DNA from: Sulfurimonas sp.
GTDB lineage: Bacteria; Campylobacterota; Campylobacteria; Campylobacterales; Sulfurimonadaceae
Assembly (NCBI GenBank): GCA_026988315.1
Contig: JALSLJ010000058.1
Location: forward strand, 1-52,149
DNA length: 52,149 nucleotides
Reading direction: 5' to 3'
Below are positions 8,318-16,100 of the stretch, one piece after another. A program made the translations under genes and the position numbers. The notes below the pieces were generated by a model. That model ran no database searches, had not been told where the DNA came from, and saw only the letters and a program-made list of their open reading frames with translations. Every line of letters starts with the position of its first letter. Position 1 is the stretch's first letter.

Positions 8318-8337
8318 TATAATTATTACATTATAAT
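8318..8337 (+). promoter_or_regulatory. Two overlapping -10 boxes before the porin/kinase operon
   Basis: Two exact TATAAT boxes lie at 8318-8323 and 8332-8337, about 100 bases before the first gene of the operon starting at 8432. The leader between contains a short inverted repeat (GATATAG and CTATATC, about 8351-8380). No convincing -35 box is visible, as is common in Campylobacterota. Confidence 0.45.
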
Positions 8338-8431
8338 ATACTAAGTGATAAAGATATAGAAATATAGTATTATTCCTATATCAATTTAAAGAAGCGATTC
8401 ATAAATCATAAGTAAGCCAAAAAGGATTTTT

Positions 8432-9421
8432 TTGCGTAATTTTTTAATTTTTTTACTATTGGCAACTTCTCTTGTTGCTAAAGAAGCATACAAGCTAGGT
8501 GAGGGGATGCAAGTTCAAGAGCTCCCCTTATATCTTGGGGGTTACATCTCACTAGATTATAAAAGTTCACAAACAGAAGACAGATACAGAATAAATGACC
8601 TTGCCCTTCTTGCTTATGGAAACCACAATAAGTTTTCATATGTAGCAGAACTTGAAGCAAAAGAGTTTTACACAAAAAGATATAGAACAGAAGCTGACAA
8701 TAGCACCTACAACGGCAAACTTTATGTTGAGAGAGTCTATATTAATTATACTTTTAATGAAAACTATCAATTACAAATTGGTAAGTACAATTCCCCTGTA
8801 GGTTTGTGGAATCTTTACCCCATAAATGTTTTTAGAGAAACCACTTCTAGTCCAGCTAGCACTTTTATAATTTATCCAAAATACACAACAGGACTACTTG
8901 CATCTTACCAATCTTTTGGTGATGGGGAACTAAGTATTGACTTGATGTTACAGCACAATGAAGATGTTGATCATGAGTATAATAATTATGAAATAGACAA
9001 ACACTATGGCTTTGGTGTCTCTTATCAAATTGATGATTATTCTGTGAAATTAAATGGTGGTCATTTTCATAAAGTAAATCTTGGTACCCTTGAAGATGAG
9101 CTGTATTATGTACTTGTATCAGCAAAATATGAAACAGATACTTATCAAGTTTTAAGTGAGCTTGGAAAACAAAGATCAAATGACAAAGTAACAACAAACT
9201 ACGCAGGATATATTCAAGGCTTATACCGACTCACTCAAAAGTATAGTGGGGTTGTTAGAGTTGAAGCAATTGATGATAGAGTTAACAAGATAAATGAAGA
9301 GCTTATCATTTTTGGAGTAACATACAGACCGCTTTACCCAGTAGCTATCAAAGGTGAGTACAGATTTCACTCACAAAATAAACTCAATCAATCTTTAATC
9401 TCCTTATCGGTTCTTTTTTAA
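8432..9421 (+). CDS. Outer-membrane porin-like beta-barrel protein
   Basis: A 329-residue exported protein that starts with TTG after a good AAAGGA ribosome site. A signal peptide (about 1-16, ending V-A-K) precedes a mature sequence of amphipathic strands, with G-K-Y-N-S-P-V-G-L-W-N, a motif typical of porins and porin-like proteins, in the first half and a C-terminal S-L-I-S-L-S-V-L-F that fits a barrel-insertion signal ending in phenylalanine. It is the first of three tightly spaced genes with a PstS-like protein and a sensor kinase, so a role in taking up or sensing an anion is plausible. The substrate is unknown. Confidence 0.7.
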   Translation: MRNFLIFLLLATSLVAKEAYKLGEGMQVQELPLYLGGYISLDYKSSQTEDRYRINDLALLAYGNHNKFSYVAELEAKEFYTKRYRTEADNSTYNGKLYVERVYINYTFNENYQLQIGKYNSPVGLWNLYPINVFRETTSSPASTFIIYPKYTTGLLASYQSFGDGELSIDLMLQHNEDVDHEYNNYEIDKHYGFGVSYQIDDYSVKLNGGHFHKVNLGTLEDELYYVLVSAKYETDTYQVLSELGKQRSNDKVTTNYAGYIQGLYRLTQKYSGVVRVEAIDDRVNKINEELIIFGVTYRPLYPVAIKGEYRFHSQNKLNQSLISLSVLF

Positions 9422-9834
9422 TGGTGGGAGTATTGAAAATTATAGTCTCAAGCTTATTAGTCTCAAGCTTGAGCTTAGCATCTGAGTATGTTGTTATTGC
9501 CAATAAAAATATGAAAAACATCTCAAAAGCTCAAATAAAAGCAATATTTTTAAAAAAAATAACCGTAATTGATGAGACTAATGTTGTTCCTCTAAGCCTT
9601 CAAGCTAGAGATTCATTGCGAATGAAATTTGAGAAAGATGTACTTAGGATGAGTTTTACACGCTTAAAAACCCATTGGACGAAACAACACTATAAAGGAC
9701 TTAGACCACCAATAAGTATGCAGTCACAACAGAGCATACTCGCTTTTGTAAAAAAAGTTGAGGGTGCTATAGGCTATATTAATGCCGATAATCTTGATGC
9801 GGATGTCAAAGTAATCTACAGATGGGAAGATTAA
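9421..9834 (+). CDS. PstS-like periplasmic protein (short phosphate-binding-type domain)
   Basis: A 137-residue exported protein of the short PBP-like family related to phosphate-binding proteins (K-x-M-K-N-I-S-K-A-Q-I-K-A-I-F and a late V-E-G-A-I-G-Y-I-N motif). The ATG at 9421 overlaps the porin stop (TAATG). A TTG at 9433, preceded by GGTGGGAG, would give a more regular signal peptide and may be the real start. It is followed without a gap by the sensor kinase gene. It may bind a ligand and present it to the kinase. It is about half the length of true PstS, so it is unlikely to be the binding protein of a full transporter. Confidence 0.72.
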   Translation: MVGVLKIIVSSLLVSSLSLASEYVVIANKNMKNISKAQIKAIFLKKITVIDETNVVPLSLQARDSLRMKFEKDVLRMSFTRLKTHWTKQHYKGLRPPISMQSQQSILAFVKKVEGAIGYINADNLDADVKVIYRWED

Positions 9835-11883
9835 ATGATATTTGATTTTTATAAAAAATCGTTACGGAACAAACTTCTTAGCATATTTATAATTATTGGA
9901 TTTCTACCATTTTTTATACTTTTAGTATATACACTTTTTTTAAGTGAAAACAAAATAGCAAATAAGATTATAGTTGAACAATTTGATAGAACTGAGGTTG
10001 TTATAAAACAGATTGACAACCATATAAATGCTTTGCAAAAAGAGATTAATTTTTTAGGCTCTCTTGAGTTGATGGATGACCTTCTAGCTGATGATATTGA
10101 CAAAAGAATCTCAAGGCTTTTAACTCAAAAAGCAGAAGATTTAAACCTGCAACTTACTTTTTTTGTTGTAGGTGAAGACTCTATAATAATTGCCTCATCT
10201 GACAAAGAATATTTACAAAAAACATATGATTTAAAAAAAGAAAAAGAGCTAAACAATAGCATCTATATAGAAGATACCCTACTCTATATATGTTCAAAGA
10301 TAAATGCCTCTTTTGATGCGACAAAAACACTTGGAACTTTAGTTTTACAATATAATCTCAAAAATTTAGACCTCTTTTTAACACACCAAGATGGCGTACA
10401 TTCTTATATTATAAATCCAAAAATAGCTTTTCTTATAGGGGAGGAGTTAGCACTAGATGTTAGTTTTGCAAACGATGAAAACAGCATTATAAATCATCAA
10501 TATGTTGTGGTGTATAAACACCTATTATCTATACTCCAAGATTGGTACATTGTATATGCAGTTGATAAGAGTGTTGCCTTAGAATTTTTATATGACTTTA
10601 TGAGATTCATGCTTTATATCTCCGTACTTATAATTGCACTTATCATTTATTTGTCAGTGAAACACTCTAAAGAGATAGTAAAACCTATCGAAGAGTTAAC
10701 CACAATTATAAATGACATTACAACTACACACAACTACTCTAAAAGGATTGAAGTTACTTCACAAGATGAGATAGCAATACTCACACACTCTTTTAATCAT
10801 ATGTTACAAACCACTTCTTCTGCACTCAATGAACTAGAAGAGGAAAACAAACGGAGGCTCAAAAGATTTACCCAGCTCATAGAAATTTTCAACACTATTA
10901 TCCAAACGATATCTGAAGAGGAATGTATGGATGTCTCAATTCAAGAGATAAAAAAACTTACAGACAAAGAGAATCTATACTTTGTAAAAGACAGAGATAT
11001 GATTGATACTACAAAATATATAGACCTTTATGTTACCGATTTTGAAAATCAAACAAAGATATATTTTGGCTCTATTGAATTGGGGATAAATACTTTTGCA
11101 GATAAAAATGAAAAAGATTTTTATAACTCTATCGCGTCTATGATAACTCTACAGCTCGATAGAATCAGGCTGATACAAAGAACTCTGAGTGTATCTAATG
11201 CAAAGTCAGCTTTTATCTCAAATATGTCGCATGAATTGAGAACCCCACTTAACGCCATTATCGGTTTTGCCCAGTTTATGATTGCCTATGAGGAACTAAA
11301 CGAAGAGCAACAAGATACACTTGGAAATATAGAATCATCAGCGCAGTATCTTCTAAGTATGATAAATGAAATTTTAGATATTGCAAAAATTGAAGCAGGA
11401 AAAATGGAAGCACATATGAAAGATATAGATGTTTTAGAGCTACTGCAAGAAACCTATGATATGCTCTCTCCTCTAGCATATGATAAAGATTTAAAATTTG
11501 AATTTATCTTTAATAATTTTAAGCCTGAAAACTACTATACTGACCCAAAAATGCTCAAGCAGATTGTTATAAATCTTATCTCAAACGCGATAAAATTCAC
11601 TCAAGAGGGAACTATTGTTTTAGAATTAGCAAATGATGATAAAAATCTTAAAATTAGCATACAAGACACAGGAATTGGGATAGATAACAAAGATATACCT
11701 CAACTTTTCAATGATTTCACTCAAGTGGAAAATGTTATGCAAAAGAAACACAAAGGGACGGGTCTTGGTCTTTCCATAAGTAAAAAAATGGCAGAGATAT
11801 TGGGTGCCAACATCCAAATCTATAGTAAAGGTCTTGGATGTGGTACAAAAACTACACTTTTATTTACAAAAATTAGCAAGTAG
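9835..11883 (+). CDS. Membrane sensor histidine kinase
   Basis: A 682-residue kinase. A membrane segment near 15-35 and another near 255-275 enclose a periplasmic sensing domain of Cache-like size. A HAMP linker follows (about 276-330), then a coiled and GAF-sized region, the HisKA motif H-E-L-R-T-P-L-N-A-I-I-G-F with the phosphorylated histidine at 466, and an ATPase domain with N-L-I-S-N-A-I-K-F-T, D-T-G-I-G-I and G-T-G-L-G-L-S-I. No receiver domain is attached. It begins directly after the PstS-like gene. The OmpR-type regulator at 12498 is the obvious partner, although a gene on the other strand lies between them. Its 3' end overlaps that gene by 24 bases. Confidence 0.92.
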   Translation: MIFDFYKKSLRNKLLSIFIIIGFLPFFILLVYTLFLSENKIANKIIVEQFDRTEVVIKQIDNHINALQKEINFLGSLELMDDLLADDIDKRISRLLTQKAEDLNLQLTFFVVGEDSIIIASSDKEYLQKTYDLKKEKELNNSIYIEDTLLYICSKINASFDATKTLGTLVLQYNLKNLDLFLTHQDGVHSYIINPKIAFLIGEELALDVSFANDENSIINHQYVVVYKHLLSILQDWYIVYAVDKSVALEFLYDFMRFMLYISVLIIALIIYLSVKHSKEIVKPIEELTTIINDITTTHNYSKRIEVTSQDEIAILTHSFNHMLQTTSSALNELEEENKRRLKRFTQLIEIFNTIIQTISEEECMDVSIQEIKKLTDKENLYFVKDRDMIDTTKYIDLYVTDFENQTKIYFGSIELGINTFADKNEKDFYNSIASMITLQLDRIRLIQRTLSVSNAKSAFISNMSHELRTPLNAIIGFAQFMIAYEELNEEQQDTLGNIESSAQYLLSMINEILDIAKIEAGKMEAHMKDIDVLELLQETYDMLSPLAYDKDLKFEFIFNNFKPENYYTDPKMLKQIVINLISNAIKFTQEGTIVLELANDDKNLKISIQDTGIGIDNKDIPQLFNDFTQVENVMQKKHKGTGLGLSISKKMAEILGANIQIYSKGLGCGTKTTLLFTKISK

Positions 11884-12420
11884 TCCTGCTTTTAAAGCAA
11901 GATACTGCTCCTCCCCTTTTAGTTTTTTTACAATCTCTAAAGCAAAACAAATCGCTGTAGCTGGTCCTCTCGATGTCATCACATTACCATCTTCAACAAC
12001 CATCATTTTATCGCCTAAATACCCATCTTCTCTTATCTGCTCCTCCGCTGATGGATAGCAGGTATAGTTATGTTTTAAAACTCCAGCTTTATGAAGAGCA
12101 AAAGGAGCAGCACAAATAGCAGCAATATTTTTGCCCTTGGCATCCATCTGCTTTAAAATATTTTGAACATTAGCATCATCTGCCAAAGCATAAGTCCCAT
12201 CCCATCCACCAGGCAGAATTATCATATCAAGTTCATCTACAACTATATCTTTTATATTCATATCAGCGACAACAGTGATGCTGTTAGCCCCTTTTACATG
12301 AGTATTATCATCTAAAGAGGCGACTAAAATCTCTATCTCTGCTCTTCTTAAAACATCTATGATACTTACAGCTTCTATCTCTTCAAATCCATTTGCTAGT
12401 GGCACTAAAACTTTACTCAT
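11860..12420 (-). CDS. DJ-1/PfpI family protein (YajL-like)
   Basis: A 186-residue protein of the DJ-1/PfpI superfamily. An upstream frame adds eight residues, but the ATG at 12420 is preceded by a perfect AGGAG, so I start there. The nucleophile elbow is A-A-I-C-A-A-P-F-A-L with the catalytic cysteine, and E-E-I-E-A near residue 15 supplies the conserved glutamate. P-G-G-W-D-G and T-S-R-G-P-A-T-A are also family motifs. Family members act as chaperones or in stress or carbonyl detoxification. It runs against the flanking kinase and regulator genes, overlaps the kinase end, and probably has its own promoter. Confidence 0.9.
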   Translation of the reverse strand: MSKVLVPLANGFEEIEAVSIIDVLRRAEIEILVASLDDNTHVKGANSITVVADMNIKDIVVDELDMIILPGGWDGTYALADDANVQNILKQMDAKGKNIAAICAAPFALHKAGVLKHNYTCYPSAEEQIREDGYLGDKMMVVEDGNVMTSRGPATAICFALEIVKKLKGEEQYLALKAGLLANFCK

Positions 12421-12480
12421 AATAACTCCTCTATAGAAAATCAATAATATAGTAGCAAATTTTCACTAATGTAATATTAG

Positions 12481-12497
12481 TATGCTAAAATAAATCC
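12481..12497 (+). promoter_or_regulatory. Extended -10 promoter for a probably leaderless mRNA
   Basis: TATGCTAAAAT at 12481-12491 contains an extended -10 (TG-n-TAAAAT). A start of transcription about seven bases later would fall on or next to the A of the ATG at 12498. There is also no Shine-Dalgarno sequence before this ATG. Both points suggest that the regulator mRNA has no leader. Confidence 0.5.
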
Positions 12498-13166
12498 ATG
12501 AATATTTTAATAGTAGAAGATGACAAATTAACAGCAAAACAGCTTTTTATGCTCCTAAAGAGTGAAAAATATACTTGTGATGTTGCTTTTGGCTACAAAG
12601 AGGCTCAAGAGTATTTAGATAAAAATAGTTACGCACTTATATTACTTGATTGGAACTTAGGTGATGGGGATGGGATGACTTTGCTAAAAGAGCAAAGAGA
12701 TATGGATATAAGTACACCTGTCTTAATGCTCTCAGCTAACTCCGAGATAGATGATAGGGTTTCTGTTCTTGATTGTGGTGCGGATGATTATCTCTGCAAA
12801 CCCTACTCTAATGTAGAGTTGCTTGCAAGGATGCGTGCCCTACTAAGAAGAGAGAGTACACAAAAGTCCTCCCTTATCACAGTTGGCAGAGTTAAACTAG
12901 ACATCAGTGCACATCAGGTTTTAATAGATGATACACCTGTTAAACTTACAAATTCTGAATTTGATCTCCTTGAGCTGTTTATGCAAAACTCAAATATTGT
13001 TCTCACAAGATACCAACTGAGTGAACATATCAACAAAGACAATTACGCTATAAAAAACAGTAACCTTGTAGATGTACACATAAAAAACTTACGAAAAAAG
13101 CTAAATATTGCTGATTTTATACAAAATGTTCGTGGTGTTGGATATAAAATAAATAAATCTTCATAA
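12498..13166 (+). CDS. OmpR-family response regulator
   Basis: A 222-residue two-component regulator. The receiver domain has the acidic pair at residues 8-9, the phosphorylated aspartate D51 in L-L-L-D-W-N-L-G and the lysine in C-K-P-Y. The C-terminal winged helix DNA-binding domain (about 125-220) has the OmpR pattern L-T-N-S-E-F-D-L-L and R-G-V-G-Y-K. It most likely accepts phosphate from the kinase at 9835. Its closeness to the thioredoxin/DUF4266/DUF3570/ApbE operon, 53 bases downstream, suggests it may control that operon, the porin operon, or both. Confidence 0.92.
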   Translation: MNILIVEDDKLTAKQLFMLLKSEKYTCDVAFGYKEAQEYLDKNSYALILLDWNLGDGDGMTLLKEQRDMDISTPVLMLSANSEIDDRVSVLDCGADDYLCKPYSNVELLARMRALLRRESTQKSSLITVGRVKLDISAHQVLIDDTPVKLTNSEFDLLELFMQNSNIVLTRYQLSEHINKDNYAIKNSNLVDVHIKNLRKKLNIADFIQNVRGVGYKINKSS

Positions 13167-13219
13167 TATCTTCACACTAGAGTTGTAAAATTCTTTTATA
13201 AATCAAAAAAAGGTTCCCA

Positions 13220-13678
13220 ATGAAAACACTCATTATCAGTTTACTGCTTCTAACAAATCTATTTGGCTATGAAAAAGGTGAGCTTATCCCTCAACAGATG
13301 GCTTCTCATATTGGATGTGATGGCGATAAAATCTATGTGATAGATTTTTTTGCGTCATGGTGTGGTTCATGTAAAAAAGAGTTACCACTTATCTCTAAGC
13401 TTAATGAACAAATCGATAAAACAAAAGTTGAAATTATCGGTATAGATGTTGATAAAAATGTGGAAAAAGGTATAGCTTTTCAAAATGCTTTAAAAGAACA
13501 AGGGAAGCTAAACTTTAGAGTTATTAACGACCCTCAAAACCTTATCATCTCTGAGTTCGCACCTATTGGGATGCCAACACTTTACTATGTAAAAGATAAA
13601 AAAATAGTTGGGATTATTACAGGTGCCATTGATGAGATAGACCAAAAAATCCTTGCTGATTTAAAAGAGCTGGAGTAG
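13220..13678 (+). CDS. Periplasmic TlpA/ResA-like thioredoxin
   Basis: A 152-residue exported thioredoxin-fold protein. A signal peptide covers about 1-16. The active site is W-C-G-S-C at 47-51 and the cis-proline loop is G-M-P-T-L near residue 118. TlpA-like proteins reduce disulfides in periplasmic proteins. It is the first of four genes whose order (thioredoxin, DUF4266, DUF3570, ApbE) I recognise as recurrent. Its natural target could be the C-terminal cysteine pair of the DUF4266 lipoprotein or cysteines of the DUF3570 protein. Four bases separate it from the next gene. Confidence 0.88.
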   Translation: MKTLIISLLLLTNLFGYEKGELIPQQMASHIGCDGDKIYVIDFFASWCGSCKKELPLISKLNEQIDKTKVEIIGIDVDKNVEKGIAFQNALKEQGKLNFRVINDPQNLIISEFAPIGMPTLYYVKDKKIVGIITGAIDEIDQKILADLKELE

Positions 13679-13681
13679 CCT

Positions 13682-13900
13682 ATGAAAATAACTGTATTTT
13701 TAGCACTTTTTATATCTTTGTTTTTTACTGGATGCATTAAAGATGTGAAGCCTTGGGAAAAAGGCACCTTATCGAAAAAAACTGTAAAAGAGTCTGGTAT
13801 AAACCCCATACTTAATCAATTTGAAGAACACATCTACTTCTCTAAAGAAGCTTCTAAGGGTGGTGGTGGAATTTCTGGCGGAGGTTGTGGATGCAATTAA
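13682..13900 (+). CDS. DUF4266 lipoprotein with Gly/Cys tail
   Basis: A 72-residue lipoprotein. The signal peptide ends in the lipobox F-T-G-C with the lipidated cysteine at 18. The conserved part V-K-P-W-E-K-G-x-L near 22-30 is the mark of DUF4266. The tail (about 60-72) is rich in glycine and ends in C-G-C-N, giving two cysteines at 69 and 71. Such a tail could bind a metal or take part in thiol exchange with the neighbouring thioredoxin. The last ten bases overlap the DUF3570 gene. Function is not established to my knowledge. Confidence 0.85.
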   Translation: MKITVFLALFISLFFTGCIKDVKPWEKGTLSKKTVKESGINPILNQFEEHIYFSKEASKGGGGISGGGCGCN

Positions 13901-15033
13901 GACTATCCCTTGCAGCACTTGCAATAATAACATCTATGAGTGCTCAAGCTGAAGACTTTGTAAGTGTTCAGTTTTTACAATATGATGAAAATGAAAATAG
14001 AACTTCAGTTTCTGCACCATCTATAATGATAAACAAAGATTTTGGAACAGACTATACTCTCAATGTTAGTTTTGTAGCTGATGCAGTGAGTGGTGCTTCA
14101 CGAAACTACTATGATGCTTCAAGTGGAGCTTCTGCTTTTTCTCGTGGAGCAAATGTTGATTCTGCGGATGTTGAGTATAGTAATGTTGAGTACAGCGATA
14201 CTCGCCTTGCAGGAAGTGCCTTACTTACTACTCGTTTTGAGAATCGTGATGAACTTACGGTTGGGATAAGCCGTTCTACTGAGAGTGATTTTTATTCAAA
14301 TGAAGTCTCTGCAGAATATATGCATTGGTTAAGTGCTTCTAAAAACAACTCAATAACTGCAGGTGTATCATACCAATCAAATCAGGTATTAAGACAATGC
14401 CCAACGATTGGAGTAGATGGATGTAGTGGTGCGAGTGAATCTATGGATGTAACAGCTCTCAATGCACAAGTGAGCTACTTTCAAAACATTGACTCTGAGA
14501 GTTATGCAAAGATCTCACTCTTTTACTCAAATGATGATGGATACCTGAGTAATCCTTATCTCAATGTGGTGAGAAACTATACTGAGGGTGGCACTGCTGA
14601 GATAGTTGCTGATACTAGACCTGACTCTAAAATAGCAAGTGGTGTAGCACTCAAATACGCAAATGCACTGACAGATGAGATAGCTTTACATCTTTCATAT
14701 AGATACTATAATGATGATTGGGATATAACTTCACATACACTAGACTCAGATATTTATTATCAAGCAAATGCCGATTGGTTGTTTAAACTCGGGCTAAGAA
14801 GCTATACCCAAAGTGAGGCAAAATTTTATAGTGGTGAAAAAGATTATTTTACAAATGAAATATATGCTTCTAGTGACCAAAGGCTTAGTAACTTTAATGC
14901 TCTTACATATAAAACAGGCCTTGATTACAAGATAGACAAAGACTTAAGTGTAAATTTTGATGCAAATTTTTATGACCAAAGCACAGGACTAAGTGCCACA
15001 TATTTTGTAACTGGAATCACTTATAATTTTTAA
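13891..15033 (+). CDS. DUF3570 outer-membrane protein with three flavinylation-like motifs
   Basis: An exported beta-barrel protein of the DUF3570 family. A longer frame begins at a TTG (13885), but the ATG at 13891 has a perfect GGAGG six bases before it, so I start there (380 residues). The signal peptide ends near S-A-Q-A. Many amphipathic strands and a C-terminal F-V-T-G-I-T-Y-N-F indicate an outer-membrane barrel. Three copies of D-x-x-S-G-A-S occur at 64-70, 75-81 and 176-182. This pattern resembles the ApbE attachment site in NqrC and RnfG (D-x-x-T/S-G-A-T), where FMN is bound to the Ser or Thr. The apbE gene follows with no gap. I infer a flavin-bearing outer-membrane electron carrier. 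Confidence 0.85.
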   Translation: MQLRLSLAALAIITSMSAQAEDFVSVQFLQYDENENRTSVSAPSIMINKDFGTDYTLNVSFVADAVSGASRNYYDASSGASAFSRGANVDSADVEYSNVEYSDTRLAGSALLTTRFENRDELTVGISRSTESDFYSNEVSAEYMHWLSASKNNSITAGVSYQSNQVLRQCPTIGVDGCSGASESMDVTALNAQVSYFQNIDSESYAKISLFYSNDDGYLSNPYLNVVRNYTEGGTAEIVADTRPDSKIASGVALKYANALTDEIALHLSYRYYNDDWDITSHTLDSDIYYQANADWLFKLGLRSYTQSEAKFYSGEKDYFTNEIYASSDQRLSNFNALTYKTGLDYKIDKDLSVNFDANFYDQSTGLSATYFVTGITYNF

Positions 15034-15858
15034 ATGAAAAAGTATATTTACAAATTTGAAGCGATGAGTAGTCCATGTGAACTTACTCTTTATGCAGATA
15101 AAAAAACTCTAGCAGATAAAGCAGCCGAGGCTGTACTGCTAGAGACAAAACGACTAGAGAAGAAATATAACTATTACAAAGAAAACTCCATAGTTTCATT
15201 GATTAACTCTAGAACTACACAGGAGTTGGACGCTGAGACAAAAAGCATACTTCAAAGAGCCAAGCAGTACTATAAACTCACTGATGGACTTTTTGACATA
15301 ACTATTGCAACTATCAAAGAACTGTATAGAAATGAAAAAAACTTAGAAGCGTTTAAAAGTAAAAAAGAGTATTTACTACAGTTTATCGGATGTGAGCACT
15401 TTAGTATCAAGCGAAATAAAATTGTATTTGACAATAAATTTACAAAGATTGACTTAGGTGGATTCGTTAAAGAGTACGCAGTTGATAGAGCTGTTGTTGT
15501 GCTAAAAAAGCATAAAATAACCTCTGCACTTGTAAATTACTCTGGAGACATCTATGCACTAGGGAAAAAACCAGATGGATCTCAATTTACTATAGGGATT
15601 AAAGACCCAAAAAACAGAGAACTCTTTGCTACAGAGGTTTCACTCCAAGACCAAGCGCTAACAACTTCTGCATCTTATGAAAGAAACTATACAATAGGCT
15701 CAAAAACATATTCACATATCATCACAAAAGATGACTCAAAGAAGATGCAAAATTCAGTAAGTATTATCTCTAGTAACTGTGTAGAGAGTGGTGTATTTTC
15801 CACATCTATGATGATAAATAGAGATTTAATAACATCTAATCAAGTTATTATTATTTAA
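15034..15858 (+). CDS. apbE: ApbE-family FAD:protein FMN transferase
   Basis: A 274-residue ApbE protein, which moves FMN from FAD onto a Ser or Thr of a target protein. Family motifs are visible: G-L-F-D-I-T-I, I-D-L-G-G-F-V-K-E-Y-A-V-D, N-Y-S-G-D-I-Y-A-L-G, A-L-T-T-S-A-S and S-H-I-I. It is shorter than most ApbE (about 320-350), and unlike the usual periplasmic lipoprotein form the N-terminus M-K-K-Y-I-Y-K-F-E-A-M has no signal peptide. The usual late D-A-L-x-T motif is changed to E-S-G-V-F-S-T. The ATG follows the DUF3570 stop directly. The expected substrate is the DUF3570 protein. Where the reaction takes place is unclear. Confidence 0.88.
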   Translation: MKKYIYKFEAMSSPCELTLYADKKTLADKAAEAVLLETKRLEKKYNYYKENSIVSLINSRTTQELDAETKSILQRAKQYYKLTDGLFDITIATIKELYRNEKNLEAFKSKKEYLLQFIGCEHFSIKRNKIVFDNKFTKIDLGGFVKEYAVDRAVVVLKKHKITSALVNYSGDIYALGKKPDGSQFTIGIKDPKNRELFATEVSLQDQALTTSASYERNYTIGSKTYSHIITKDDSKKMQNSVSIISSNCVESGVFSTSMMINRDLITSNQVIII

Positions 15859-16100
15859 GGGCACTTATACATAAAAAAATTTCCATGAAATTCCATAAGG
15901 GTTATAATTACGGTATAAGCAAAGCATGATATTTGAATATGATAAAAACCTTATCAATAAATCAAAACGAAGCACAGATGGAATTGATTTTCCATCTTAG
16001 ATGGTTCAGGTGAACCCTATACCCACTTTAGAACTCTTCATTTAAGTTTTGTTTGTAGTATGATACAATACGCTATCTATATAATAGCAAGGGATTTAAG
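15859..16100 (+). other. Intergenic region with promoters and paired segments, possible small RNA
   Basis: A -10 box TATAAT at 15903-15908 precedes about 140 bases with two perfect hairpins: AGATGGAA/TTCCATCT (about 15976-15997) and GGTTC/GAACC with loop AGGT (16004-16017). A 24-codon frame (15926-16000) ends in TAG and is followed in the same frame by ATG and 14 more codons (to 16045). A second promoter-like box (TATGATACAAT, about 16058-16069) probably drives lpxB. It could be a structured RNA, a leader with small peptides, or a gene remnant. No Rfam family is recognised. Confidence 0.35.

Noticed and set aside
8865-9197. 110-codon open frame opposite the porin-like gene
   Set aside because: It is a shadow of the plus-strand gene, has a biased composition of His, Leu and Gln, and has no ribosome site or known product.
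15915-16050. 6S RNA, SRP RNA, tmRNA or a known riboswitch before lpxB
   Set aside because: None of the core motifs I know for these RNAs is present, so only an unspecific structured region is reported.
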